Part shown: positions 16,034-22,919 of the stretch, piece after piece | How positions within the stretch are numbered: position 1 is the first letter of the stretch | How the letters are laid out: every line of letters begins with the position of its first letter | Source of the DNA: Frateuria defendens | GTDB taxonomy: Bacteria; Pseudomonadota; Gammaproteobacteria; Xanthomonadales; Rhodanobacteraceae | DNA length: 42,194 nucleotides | Reading direction: 5' to 3' | NCBI RefSeq assembly: GCF_001182895.1 | Contig: NZ_LFQR01000032.1 | Location: forward strand, 1 to 42,194 | The notes under the pieces: generated by a model | The model's input: the letters and a program-made list of their open reading frames with translations, nothing else | Told to the model about the DNA's origin: nothing | Database searches by the model: none | Position numbers and translations under genes: made by a program

Positions 16034-17389
16034 TCACGCCGTGCGCACGTCGGCCTCCTGCACCGCGGCGTCGTCGCCGGCGCGCTGCGCGCGGCTTTCG
16101 AGGGAAGCCTGGCGCCGCGCTAGCCCCAGGCCGACGCCGGCCCACAGCAGGGCGAGCGCCGCGCCCAGGCCCATCGCCAGCGCGGCATGGCCGCCCAACG
16201 TGCCCAGCGCGTGCTTCACCCAGCCGCTCAGCGCGTCGCCGCCGCGGTAGACCACGGTGTCGATGAAGTTCTTGGCCTTGTACTTCTGCGCCGGCGGCAC
16301 CGCGGTGTAGAGCATTTCGCGGCCCGGCCGCACCAGCGCGTACTCGCCCGCGCGGCGCAGCACCATCACCACCACGAACACGCCGAACACCGGTGCCAGC
16401 GCCAGCCACAGGAAGCCCGCCGCCATCGCCAGCGGCACCGCCGCCAGCAGCACGCCGAGGCCGAGCCGCTGCGCGAGGCGCCCGGTGACGAAGAGCTGGG
16501 CGAGGATCGAGAGCGCCTGCACCACGGTGTCGATCAGGCCGAACACCTGGGTCTGCCGGGTGCGGTCGTGGAAGGTCGCCGCCACCAACTGCGCCTGCTC
16601 GAAGTAGAGGAAGGTGGTGACGCTGGCGAGCAGCAGCACGAAGGCGGCGATGCCGAGCAGGTAGGGCGAGCGGAACACTTCGCCGGCGCCGGCGAAGGGG
16701 TTGCCGCCCAGCGGGCGCCGCCGGTCCGCGTCCGACCCGGCCGCGCGCGGCAAGGGATGCCGGTCGCGCCAGCGGTGCAGCCACGCCGCCGCCGTGGCGC
16801 TGCCGATCAGCAGCAGCGCGGAGAGCACCAGCAACCCGGCATGCCCGATCGGCGCCACCAGCAGGGTGCCGAGGATCGGCCCGCACAGGCCGCCCAGGCT
16901 GGCGCCGCCGGCGATCAGCGCGAACAGCCGTCGTGCCTCGGCGCCGGCGAATACGTCGGCCAGCACGCTCCACGCCAGCGACACCGCCAGCAGGTTGAAC
17001 ACCGACAGCCAGATGTAGAAGGCGCGCGCCACCCACGGGCTCTGCGGCCACGCCGCCAGCGCCAGCGCGAAGCCGAGCAGGTTGAGCGCGCAGAAGCCGT
17101 AGGTCCACGGCAGGATGCGCCGCCGCGCCACCTTCGAGGCCACCCAGCCGAACAGGGGCAAGGCCACCACGGTAGCGACGAAGGTGCCGGTGAACAGCCA
17201 TTGCAGGTTGTCCACGCCGCCGGCCACGCCCATCGTCTCGCGCACTGGGCGCAGCATGAAGTAGCCGGTGAACAGCAGGAAGAACATCGCCAGCCCGGCC
17301 AGCACCGCGGGCGCCTCGCGCGGGTCGAGGTTGAACAGGCGGGCGAGGGCGCGCAGCGCCGGAGGCGTGGCGTGGGCCGGCACGCTCAT
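16034..17389 (-). CDS. Npt1/Npt2-type nucleotide (NTP/NDP) transporter-like membrane protein
   Basis: This is a 451-aa protein with about 11-12 membrane spans. FFLLFTGYFMLRPVRETMGV (37-56), then DNLQWLFTGTFVATVVALPLFGW, is the signature of the ATP/ADP translocase-like Npt1/Npt2 family, related to MFS. In obligate intracellular bacteria these import host ATP; in free-living Xanthomonadales the role is unknown. NFIDTVVYRGGDALSGW near residue 380 is another family segment. The N-terminal cytosolic region is short, and the C-terminal tail is charged. Its ATG overlaps the stop of a possible 53-codon ORF as ATGA. Neighbours are two SDRs and a polysaccharide deacetylase, which do not reveal the cargo. 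Confidence 0.85.
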   Translation of the reverse strand: MSVPAHATPPALRALARLFNLDPREAPAVLAGLAMFFLLFTGYFMLRPVRETMGVAGGVDNLQWLFTGTFVATVVALPLFGWVASKVARRRILPWTYGFCALNLLGFALALAAWPQSPWVARAFYIWLSVFNLLAVSLAWSVLADVFAGAEARRLFALIAGGASLGGLCGPILGTLLVAPIGHAGLLVLSALLLIGSATAAAWLHRWRDRHPLPRAAGSDADRRRPLGGNPFAGAGEVFRSPYLLGIAAFVLLLASVTTFLYFEQAQLVAATFHDRTRQTQVFGLIDTVVQALSILAQLFVTGRLAQRLGLGVLLAAVPLAMAAGFLWLALAPVFGVFVVVMVLRRAGEYALVRPGREMLYTAVPPAQKYKAKNFIDTVVYRGGDALSGWVKHALGTLGGHAALAMGLGAALALLWAGVGLGLARRQASLESRAQRAGDDAAVQEADVRTA

Positions 17390-17547
17390 GCTTCGGCTCC
17401 GCCGTGGCGCATGCGCCCGGGGAGCGCACGCGCGGACGCGCGAGGCGCGCAGGCGAGGCCGCGAGGCCGCGTACGCGCATCACCGCCGCCGCCGCGGGCG
17501 CGGCGATGGTGCGAAGGGGGCGGAGGGCGGAAGGCGTGCATGCTCAT
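17386..17547 (-). CDS. Possible small ORF coupled to the transporter gene
   Basis: This is a 53-codon frame starting MSMHAFRPPPPSHHRR, with a strong AAGGAG site 7 nt upstream of the ATG at 17547. Its stop overlaps the transporter ATG (ATGA). The product would be Arg/Pro/Gly/Ala-rich with no recognisable domain, which is also what non-coding DNA of this composition gives. The good ribosome site and coupling make it worth listing as a leader or coupling ORF. It occupies part of the 274-bp gap before the deacetylase gene, in which I see nothing else. Confidence 0.3.
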   Translation of the reverse strand: MSMHAFRPPPPSHHRRARGGGGDARTRPRGLACAPRASARALPGRMRHGGAEA

Positions 17548-17663
17548 CGATCGGCTCCTTGCGATGGGAGAGGGCGCCGGCAAGGCGTGTCGCGCGACGG
17601 CCGTGGCCGCGTCGCGCGTGGGACGCGGGTCCAGCAAGAGGGACAGCGCGCTGCCGGCGGGGT

Positions 17664-18722
17664 TCAGATTGCCTCCTCCTCGCGCAGCGTGAGCGGGCTT
17701 TGCAGCGCGTAGCGGGCGATCTCGTCCTTGCGCAGGAAGGCCACGCCCGGATGGCTCTTGGCATAGCGCAGGAATTCGCCCCACACGCTCACCATCTGCG
17801 GCGAGCCGCTGATGCGGTCGTGCGCGCTCACCGACATCAAGCGCCGGCGCGTGCCGGCCTCTTCGTAGAGCAGGTCGAAGTCGCGCTTGATCTGGCCGAG
17901 GAACTTGTCGGGCGAGTAGTTGCGGCCCTCGATCAGCAGGATGTCGTTGTTGCGCAGCGTGTAGGGCACCACCGCGAAGTCCTTGCCGCTGACCTGCTCG
18001 ATGAAGGGCTCGTCGCGGCTGACGTCGTCGATGTGGTAGAGGTAGCCAAGCTCCTGCAGCAGCGCCAGCGTGTTGGGGCCGCGGCGCAGCCAGTTGCAGT
18101 TGTAGCCCAGCGGGCGCTGGCCGGTGGCGGCCTCCACCATGTCGCGCGCGGCGCGCAGGAACTGCCGCTCCTCCTCGCGCCCCATCGCGTACTGCGAACT
18201 CCAGCGCGGGCCGTGGCCGGAAGCCTCGTGGCCGCGCGCCACGATCTCGCGGGCGAGCGCCGGATGGCGCTGCGCCGCCTCGCCGATCATGTGCGAGGTG
18301 ACCTTGACGCCATGGCGGTCCCACAGGTCCAGCATGCGCGGGATGCCCTCGCGGTAGCCGTAGGCAAACCAGGTGTTGGTGGCGGGGTCACTCGGCACGC
18401 TGGCTGGGAAGTCCACTTTCGGGAACGGGCTGTCGGTGCCCTTGGGCGGCTGGCCGCCGGCCTCGAACTGCATCGAGATCGAGACGGCCAGGCGGATGCC
18501 GTCGGGCCAGAAGGCGCCCGTGGCGGTGCGATGGCGCTGCTGCGGGTTCTTGCGTGCGCCGGCGTCGGCCGCCCCCATGGCGGCGGCCGGCGTCGTCGCG
18601 CCCAGCATCATGCCCGCGGCCAGCAGGCCGGCGCCGGCGCCGCCCTGGGCGAGGAAGCGGCGGCGCGGCGCGCTGGCCGGCGTAGCCGGTTCGCCGGCAG
18701 GCATAGTGGTGTTCGGGGTCAT
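17664..18722 (-). CDS. Tat-exported polysaccharide deacetylase family protein
   Basis: This is a 352-aa protein with a twin-arginine signal (PRRRFLAQGGAGAGLLAAGMM, residues about 19-39), so it is folded before export. The NodB-like fold is seen in IRLAVSISMQFEAGG (start of the domain) and ARGHEASGHGPRWSS, whose His pair matches the metal-binding HxxxH. The first motif lacks the usual Asp pair, as in PuuE/allantoinase-like relatives, so substrate and even activity are uncertain. The sequence YREGIPRMLDLWDRHGVKVTSHMIGE is typical of that subgroup. The start at 18722 lies 10 nt after the SnoaL-like gene, consistent with one transcript. Confidence 0.87.
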   Translation of the reverse strand: MTPNTTMPAGEPATPASAPRRRFLAQGGAGAGLLAAGMMLGATTPAAAMGAADAGARKNPQQRHRTATGAFWPDGIRLAVSISMQFEAGGQPPKGTDSPFPKVDFPASVPSDPATNTWFAYGYREGIPRMLDLWDRHGVKVTSHMIGEAAQRHPALAREIVARGHEASGHGPRWSSQYAMGREEERQFLRAARDMVEAATGQRPLGYNCNWLRRGPNTLALLQELGYLYHIDDVSRDEPFIEQVSGKDFAVVPYTLRNNDILLIEGRNYSPDKFLGQIKRDFDLLYEEAGTRRRLMSVSAHDRISGSPQMVSVWGEFLRYAKSHPGVAFLRKDEIARYALQSPLTLREEEAI

Positions 18723-18732
18723 CGCGGCTTCC

Positions 18733-19293
18733 TCACTGGGCGATCGCGCCGACCTGCTGCAGGAAGGCGAGGTTGTCCTCGATGTGCCAGTTGTCGGCGA
18801 TGCGCCCATCCACCACCCGGTAGATGTCGGTGGCGATGAAGTCGATCGGCTGGCCGCGGCCCTGCACGTCCTTGAAGCGGCCGCTGAAGTGGCCGGTGAA
18901 ATGCAGGTGCACCACCACGCGGTCGCCGGCCACGATCATCTGCTCGATCTCGGCGTGGATGTCCGGGATCGCGGCACGCACCGTCCTCGAGGCGGCCAGC
19001 GGGCCGGGCAGGCCCGGCAGGCGGCCGGGCGGCGGCGTGCGGTCGGTGAAGCCCGGCGCCAGCGCGGCCTTCGCCAGCGCCTCGTCGCCGCTGCTCCAGA
19101 AGGTGTCGTAGCGGCGCGCGGCGAGGATCTGCGCTTGGGCCTGCGCCTTCGGCAGGCTGCCATCGACGATCAGCCGCCGCGGCTGTTGCAGTGCGGCTTC
19201 AGTGGCATAGAGCGGTGTGCCGGCCGTGGCCAGCAGCAGGGCGAGGGCGATGGGCCGGCAACGGAAAAGGGAGGGCCGAAAAAGGGGAGGCAT
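18733..19293 (-). CDS. Exported SnoaL-like (NTF2 fold) protein
   Basis: This is a 186-aa protein with a signal peptide (IALALLLATAGTPLYA). The mature part has the ester-cyclase/SnoaL pattern: ARRYDTFWSSGDEALAKAALAPGFTDRT, PDIHAEIEQMIVAGDRVVVHLHFTGHFSG and DIYRVVDGRIADNWHIEDN. The NTF2 fold commonly forms small-molecule isomerases or cyclases; the substrate is unknown. It is the first gene of a minus-strand operon with the deacetylase, divergent from the LysR gene, which makes it a likely target of that regulator. A GGAG site lies 9 nt before the ATG. Confidence 0.87.
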   Translation of the reverse strand: MPPLFRPSLFRCRPIALALLLATAGTPLYATEAALQQPRRLIVDGSLPKAQAQAQILAARRYDTFWSSGDEALAKAALAPGFTDRTPPPGRLPGLPGPLAASRTVRAAIPDIHAEIEQMIVAGDRVVVHLHFTGHFSGRFKDVQGRGQPIDFIATDIYRVVDGRIADNWHIEDNLAFLQQVGAIAQ

Positions 19294-19346
19294 GGAGGTG
19301 TGCTCCGGATAGAAAGTCGATGGATGGCATGGCTGCCGGTACCAGC

Positions 19347-19365
19347 GAAAGTCATGCTAGCTTTC
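19347..19365. promoter_or_regulatory. Inverted repeat GAAAG-N9-CTTTC in the divergent promoter region
   Basis: GAAAG (19347-19351) faces CTTTC (19361-19365). It shares the CTTT/AAAG half-site with the better palindrome at 19404. It is a possible second LysR contact site on the side of the SnoaL-deacetylase operon. Confidence 0.35.
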
Positions 19366-19403
19366 CGCTTCGCGGTGAAATACCGGCTTCTGGCGGATGG
19401 AAA

Positions 19404-19420
19404 CTTTCCATGTTGGAAAG
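19404..19420. promoter_or_regulatory. Palindromic LysR operator candidate
   Basis: CTTTCCATGTTGGAAAG is a perfect 7-bp inverted repeat with a 3-nt centre. It lies 12 nt before the chosen LysR start codon, where binding would repress the regulator's own gene, and about 110 bp from the divergent SnoaL gene. LysR-type regulators normally bind such dyads in divergent promoters. Confidence 0.6.
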
Positions 19421-19432
19421 AATGAGGTGCGC

Positions 19433-20338
19433 ATGCTGATCGACGAACTGCCCAACCTGTGGGTCTTCGCCAAGGTGGTCTCGGCCGGCAGCCTCTCCGC
19501 CGCCTCGCGCGAACTGGGGCTGTCGCTGTCGGTGGTGAGCAAGCGGCTGGCGCAGCTGGAGGCGAGCCTGGGCGTGCGCCTGCTCCAGCGCACCACGCGG
19601 CGGCAGACGCTCACCGAGGAAGGCGCGCTGCTGCACGCGCAGGCCGAGCGCATCCTGGCCGAGGTGGAGCAGGCCGAGGCGCTGATGTCGCGCCGCCGCG
19701 GCGCGGTCAGCGGCCTGCTGCGGCTCACCGCGCCGAACGAACTGGGCCGTCGGCGCATCGCGCCCATCGTGGCCGACTTCCAGCGCAAGCACCGGCAGCT
19801 CACCGTGCAGCTGGAACTCACCGACACCGTGGTGGACTTGCTCGGCGGCGGCTTCGACCTCGCGGTGCGCTACGGCAGCCTGGCCGATTCCTCGATGGTG
19901 GCGCGCGAGCTGGCCCCTAACTACCGCGTGCTGTGCGCCGCGCCGGCCTACCTCGCCCGGCACGGCGCGCCGGCGCACCCGGGCGAGCTGGCGCGGCACC
20001 GCTGCATCCTGATCGGCGACCAGCCGCGCGCCGAATGGCGCTTCGAGGGCGAGCGCGGCCTGGTGGTGCGCGTGCCCGGCGCGCTGGTCACCAACGACGG
20101 CGAGGCCGCGCACGCCTGGGCGCTGGAGGGCGCCGGCATCGCGCTGAAGTCGGTGTGGGACGTGGGCGACGACCTCGACGCCGGCCGCCTGCGCCGCGTG
20201 CTGCCGGCCTGGCCGATCCCGGCCGCGCCGCTGCATGCGATCTACCCGCACGGCCGCCACCTGGCGCCGCGCGTGCGCGTGTTCGTGGACTACCTCGGCA
20301 AGCGCCTGCGCGAGGCGTGGCGCTGGGGCGAGGGCTAG
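19433..20338 (+). CDS. LysR family transcriptional regulator
   Basis: This is a 301-aa regulator. Residues 1-60 form the winged HTH (LPNLWVFAKVVSAGSLSAASRELGLSLSVVSKRLAQLE), followed by the linker helix and a LysR effector domain from about residue 90 (GLLRLTAPNELGRRRIAPIVADF, FDLAVRYGSLADSSMVARELAPNYRVLCAAPAYL). This form is the group close to DsdC/AaeR-like LTTRs. The ATG at 19433 has GAGG at 5 nt. An earlier ATG (19397) would place the palindrome at 19404 inside the gene, so I prefer the later start. It probably controls the divergent operon of SnoaL-like protein, deacetylase, transporter and SDRs. Confidence 0.93.
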   Translation: MLIDELPNLWVFAKVVSAGSLSAASRELGLSLSVVSKRLAQLEASLGVRLLQRTTRRQTLTEEGALLHAQAERILAEVEQAEALMSRRRGAVSGLLRLTAPNELGRRRIAPIVADFQRKHRQLTVQLELTDTVVDLLGGGFDLAVRYGSLADSSMVARELAPNYRVLCAAPAYLARHGAPAHPGELARHRCILIGDQPRAEWRFEGERGLVVRVPGALVTNDGEAAHAWALEGAGIALKSVWDVGDDLDAGRLRRVLPAWPIPAAPLHAIYPHGRHLAPRVRVFVDYLGKRLREAWRWGEG

Positions 20339-20356
20339 GGGCCCTTGCCCCGGGAG

Positions 20357-20385
20357 TAGGAAATTAGGAAATAGGAAATAGGGAA
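20357..20385. repeat. Tandem TAGGAAA heptads
   Basis: Four near-identical 7-8 bp units (TAGGAAAT, TAGGAAA, TAGGAAA, TAGGGAA) lie between the convergent LysR and ChaN-like genes. A related GGGAGTAGGGAATCGGG tract follows argG at 35722. A third similar site was not found. Confidence 0.7.
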
Positions 20386-20426
20386 CAGGTGCCCGGGGGG
20401 GGGCCGCGGGGAGGCGCGGCGGGTGT

Positions 20427-21785
20427 TCAGGGCGCGGGGATCTCGATGTCCTGCCGGCTCAGTATGTGGTTGCGCAGGTCGGTGGCCCGCAGGCGGTAGC
20501 GGCCGGGGCGCAGGTAGAGCGCCGCCGTGGTGGCGCCGTCGAGCGGGCGCACCCGGTCGCGTCGTGGCAGCGGCTGCGGGGGCGGATCGAACAGCAGGCG
20601 GTCGGCGGGGACGGCGTCCTCGCCCTCCGCCGCGTAGCGGGCCTCGACCAGGCACGGCCAGGTGCGCAGGCAGGCAGTGCGGCTGTCCACCGCGAACGGC
20701 TTGCGCAGGCCGCCGAGCGCCAGCCACGCGGGCCGCCCCGCGCGCAGCGGCGCGGGCGGGAAGAACACGCTCACATCGTAGCCCGGCCGCAGCGACCACG
20801 CCCGGCCGGACGGCTGCACGAACACGATGGGCGCGTCCGGGTGCAGGCGCTGCATCGCCGCCTGGTAGATCGGGTGGTCCTGCGCGGCGAGCGGGTGGGG
20901 GATCAGCGCCGTCTGCTCCACCGTGAGCGGATCGATGCCGGTGAGGCGGCGGAAATGCTGGGCCATCGACAGGCCGCCCAGGTAGGCGCCCTGCTCGACG
21001 ATGTGCGCGTAGCCCGCGTTCACCACCAGCTTCGCCTGCGGGTCGCGCCGGAACACGCGCTCGTAGAGATGCTCCGCCTGCGCGCGCTCGCGCGCATCGC
21101 CACTGCCGGCCGTGTCGGATTCATAGGCCACCACCTTGAAGCCGAGCTTGAGAGCGGTGCGTACCATTTCCGCATAGACCGGCTCGCGGGTGTAGAAGCC
21201 GCTGGCCTCGACCGGGTAGCCGCGCGCGGCCAGCGCGGTGTCGTCCGCGTAGAGCGTCTCCACGGCGAAGTAGTCGAAGCCCTCCCTGCGCAGCCGGGCG
21301 AGCAGCTGTACGGTGAGGCTGCGGGTGAGCGGCACGTGGTGCGCCTCGTTGAGGAACACGGCGCGGTAGCCGCGCGCGAGCGCGGGGATGGCCTCCAAGG
21401 CCGGGCGCGCTTCGTACGGGCCCGACAGCGGCGAGGGGGCGTCGTCCGGCAGCGCCACGTCCTGCACCACGAAGCTGGCCTGCGCGTTGGGGTAGTCGCC
21501 GACGAAGCTCTGGTACCAGCCCAGGTACTGGGTGAAGACCAACTGGAAGGCGCGGTCCGCCGGATCGCTGGCGTAGAGCGCATCGACCATCGCCATGTAC
21601 TGCGCCAGCAGGCCCTTGCGCGCGGCCGCCGCGCGCATGATGCGGTCGGCCTGCGCGGCGGCGGCGAGCTGGGCCGCGCGCCACTGTTCCGGCGTAGGCG
21701 GCGGCTCGGGCCTGGCCTGCCCGAAGGCGGCGCCGCTGCCGAGCAGCAGCGCGGCGAGGGCGAGGAAACGCAAGCGGGATGACAT
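20427..21785 (-). CDS. Exported ChaN/EreA-like protein of unknown function
   Basis: This is a 452-aa protein with a signal peptide (MSSRLRFLALAALLLGSGAAFG). The core YRAVFLNEAHHVPLTRSLTVQLLARLRREGFDYFAVETL (about 140-178) has the E-x-H followed by E pattern of the ChaN/erythromycin-esterase-like superfamily. LKLGFKVVAYESD and AKLVVNAGYAHIVEQG continue this fold. The last 100 residues are a separate beta-rich segment. Some ChaN relatives bind haem; nothing here proves that. GGAGG lies 7 nt before the ATG. It stands alone, convergent with the LysR gene. Confidence 0.75.
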   Translation of the reverse strand: MSSRLRFLALAALLLGSGAAFGQARPEPPPTPEQWRAAQLAAAAQADRIMRAAAARKGLLAQYMAMVDALYASDPADRAFQLVFTQYLGWYQSFVGDYPNAQASFVVQDVALPDDAPSPLSGPYEARPALEAIPALARGYRAVFLNEAHHVPLTRSLTVQLLARLRREGFDYFAVETLYADDTALAARGYPVEASGFYTREPVYAEMVRTALKLGFKVVAYESDTAGSGDARERAQAEHLYERVFRRDPQAKLVVNAGYAHIVEQGAYLGGLSMAQHFRRLTGIDPLTVEQTALIPHPLAAQDHPIYQAAMQRLHPDAPIVFVQPSGRAWSLRPGYDVSVFFPPAPLRAGRPAWLALGGLRKPFAVDSRTACLRTWPCLVEARYAAEGEDAVPADRLLFDPPPQPLPRRDRVRPLDGATTAALYLRPGRYRLRATDLRNHILSRQDIEIPAP

Positions 21786-21950
21786 CGGCAGCCTCCCGAA
21801 TCCTGGCGCCGGCCGCAGGCAGTCGGCGGCATCAGCCTAGCGCGTCGGCGCGCCGTCCGCGTCGCCCACGTCGGGTTCCGTGTCCTTAAGTCCAGCGCGA
21901 GGGCCGGGCCGGTCAAAGGCTCAAGCTCGGTGCGGAAGGGATCGCGCATG

Positions 21951-21983
21951 GCCGCGGCCCCGCCATGACGGCAGGGCCGCGGC
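21951..21983. other. Strong GC hairpin downstream of the exported methyltransferase gene
   Basis: GCCGCGGCCC (21951-21960) pairs perfectly with GGGCCGCGGC (21974-21983). It begins 12 nt after the methyltransferase stop on the minus strand. It has no T run, so it may stabilise the mRNA end or be a weak terminator. Confidence 0.45.
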
Positions 21984-21995
21984 GGACATCGCCGC

Positions 21996-22769
21996 TCAGC
22001 CCCCGGGCTTGCGGAAGCGGTAGATGAACTGGTCGGTGTGGCCGCGTATCGCCTTGTCGAACACCTTCACGTCGAGCGGGTCGGCCGGGTTGCGCAGGGC
22101 CTGGCTCTCGCCGTCGAACACGAAGCCGGCGGCCTCGGCCTGCCGGCGCACCGCGGCGGGGTCGATGCGGTGCAGGGTGTCGGTGTCGCGCAGGCCGCTG
22201 CCGGCCTTGGCGCTGTGGTCGATCACCACGAACACGCCGCCGGGCTTGAGCGCGGCGAACACCTGCCGGTCGAACGCCACCGGGTCCACCTTGCCCATGA
22301 AGGCGTCGGGATAGTCGTGGTAGTTCTGCGAGGTGAACACCACGTCCACCGGCGCCGGCACGCTCAGCTGCGCGGCGGGCTGGGTGAGCACGCTGATGTT
22401 GGCGTAGTGCGGGTCGGCGGCGAGCGTGCGCGAGCCTTCCACTTCGCTGGGCGATTCCTTGGCGTATTCGTTCGGCCACAGCGCGTAGACATGGCCCTGC
22501 GCGCCCACCACCGCGCTGAACACGCGGGTGAAGTAGCCGCCGCCGGGGATCAGCTCCAGCACCTTGTCGCCGGGCTTGACCTGGCTGAAGGCCATCACCT
22601 CGGCGATCTTGCGCCGGCCGTCCTTCTCGACGTCGGCCTTGCGCGCGGGATCCTGGAGCGCCTTGGCGATGGTGGGGGCGGCGGTGGGGGCGGCGGACTG
22701 CGGCGGGGCGGCGAGGGCCGCGGCGGGCAGGGCTAGCGCGATCAGCGCGGCGAGCACGGTGGTACGCAT
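21996..22769 (-). CDS. Methyltransferase-like protein with a signal peptide
   Basis: This is a 257-aa protein starting MRTTVLAALIALALPAAALAAPP, a textbook Sec signal, after an AGGAG site 6 nt upstream. The remainder is a class I methyltransferase fold: KVLELIPGGGYFTRVFSAVVG (motif I, Gly-rich), HVYALWPNEYA, DVVFTSQNYHDYPD and ALKPGGVFVVIDHSA. SAM is not known to be available in the periplasm, so the role outside the cytoplasm is puzzling. Comparable exported methyltransferase-like proteins are annotated in other Xanthomonadales. It is divergent from the M28 peptidase gene with a shared promoter region of about 150 bp. Confidence 0.87.
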   Translation of the reverse strand: MRTTVLAALIALALPAAALAAPPQSAAPTAAPTIAKALQDPARKADVEKDGRRKIAEVMAFSQVKPGDKVLELIPGGGYFTRVFSAVVGAQGHVYALWPNEYAKESPSEVEGSRTLAADPHYANISVLTQPAAQLSVPAPVDVVFTSQNYHDYPDAFMGKVDPVAFDRQVFAALKPGGVFVVIDHSAKAGSGLRDTDTLHRIDPAAVRRQAEAAGFVFDGESQALRNPADPLDVKVFDKAIRGHTDQFIYRFRKPGG

Positions 22770-22919
22770 GGCGGACTCCTTGCGGTGAATGGGTCGGGCG
22801 ATTCTGCGCCCTCGCGCGGAACAGGGCGCCATGACTTCTGGCAGGGGGCGGCGGCGGACATGGACCTGCCCGGCGGCCTTGCCTACCATGCCCGGACTTT
22901 CCGCCGCACAGGTGACGCC

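Noticed and set aside
14394-17483. 1029-codon open frame reading through several minus-strand genes
   Set aside because: Only its last 263 residues are an SDR. The rest is out of frame with an intact SDR and an intact transporter, so it is not a fusion protein.
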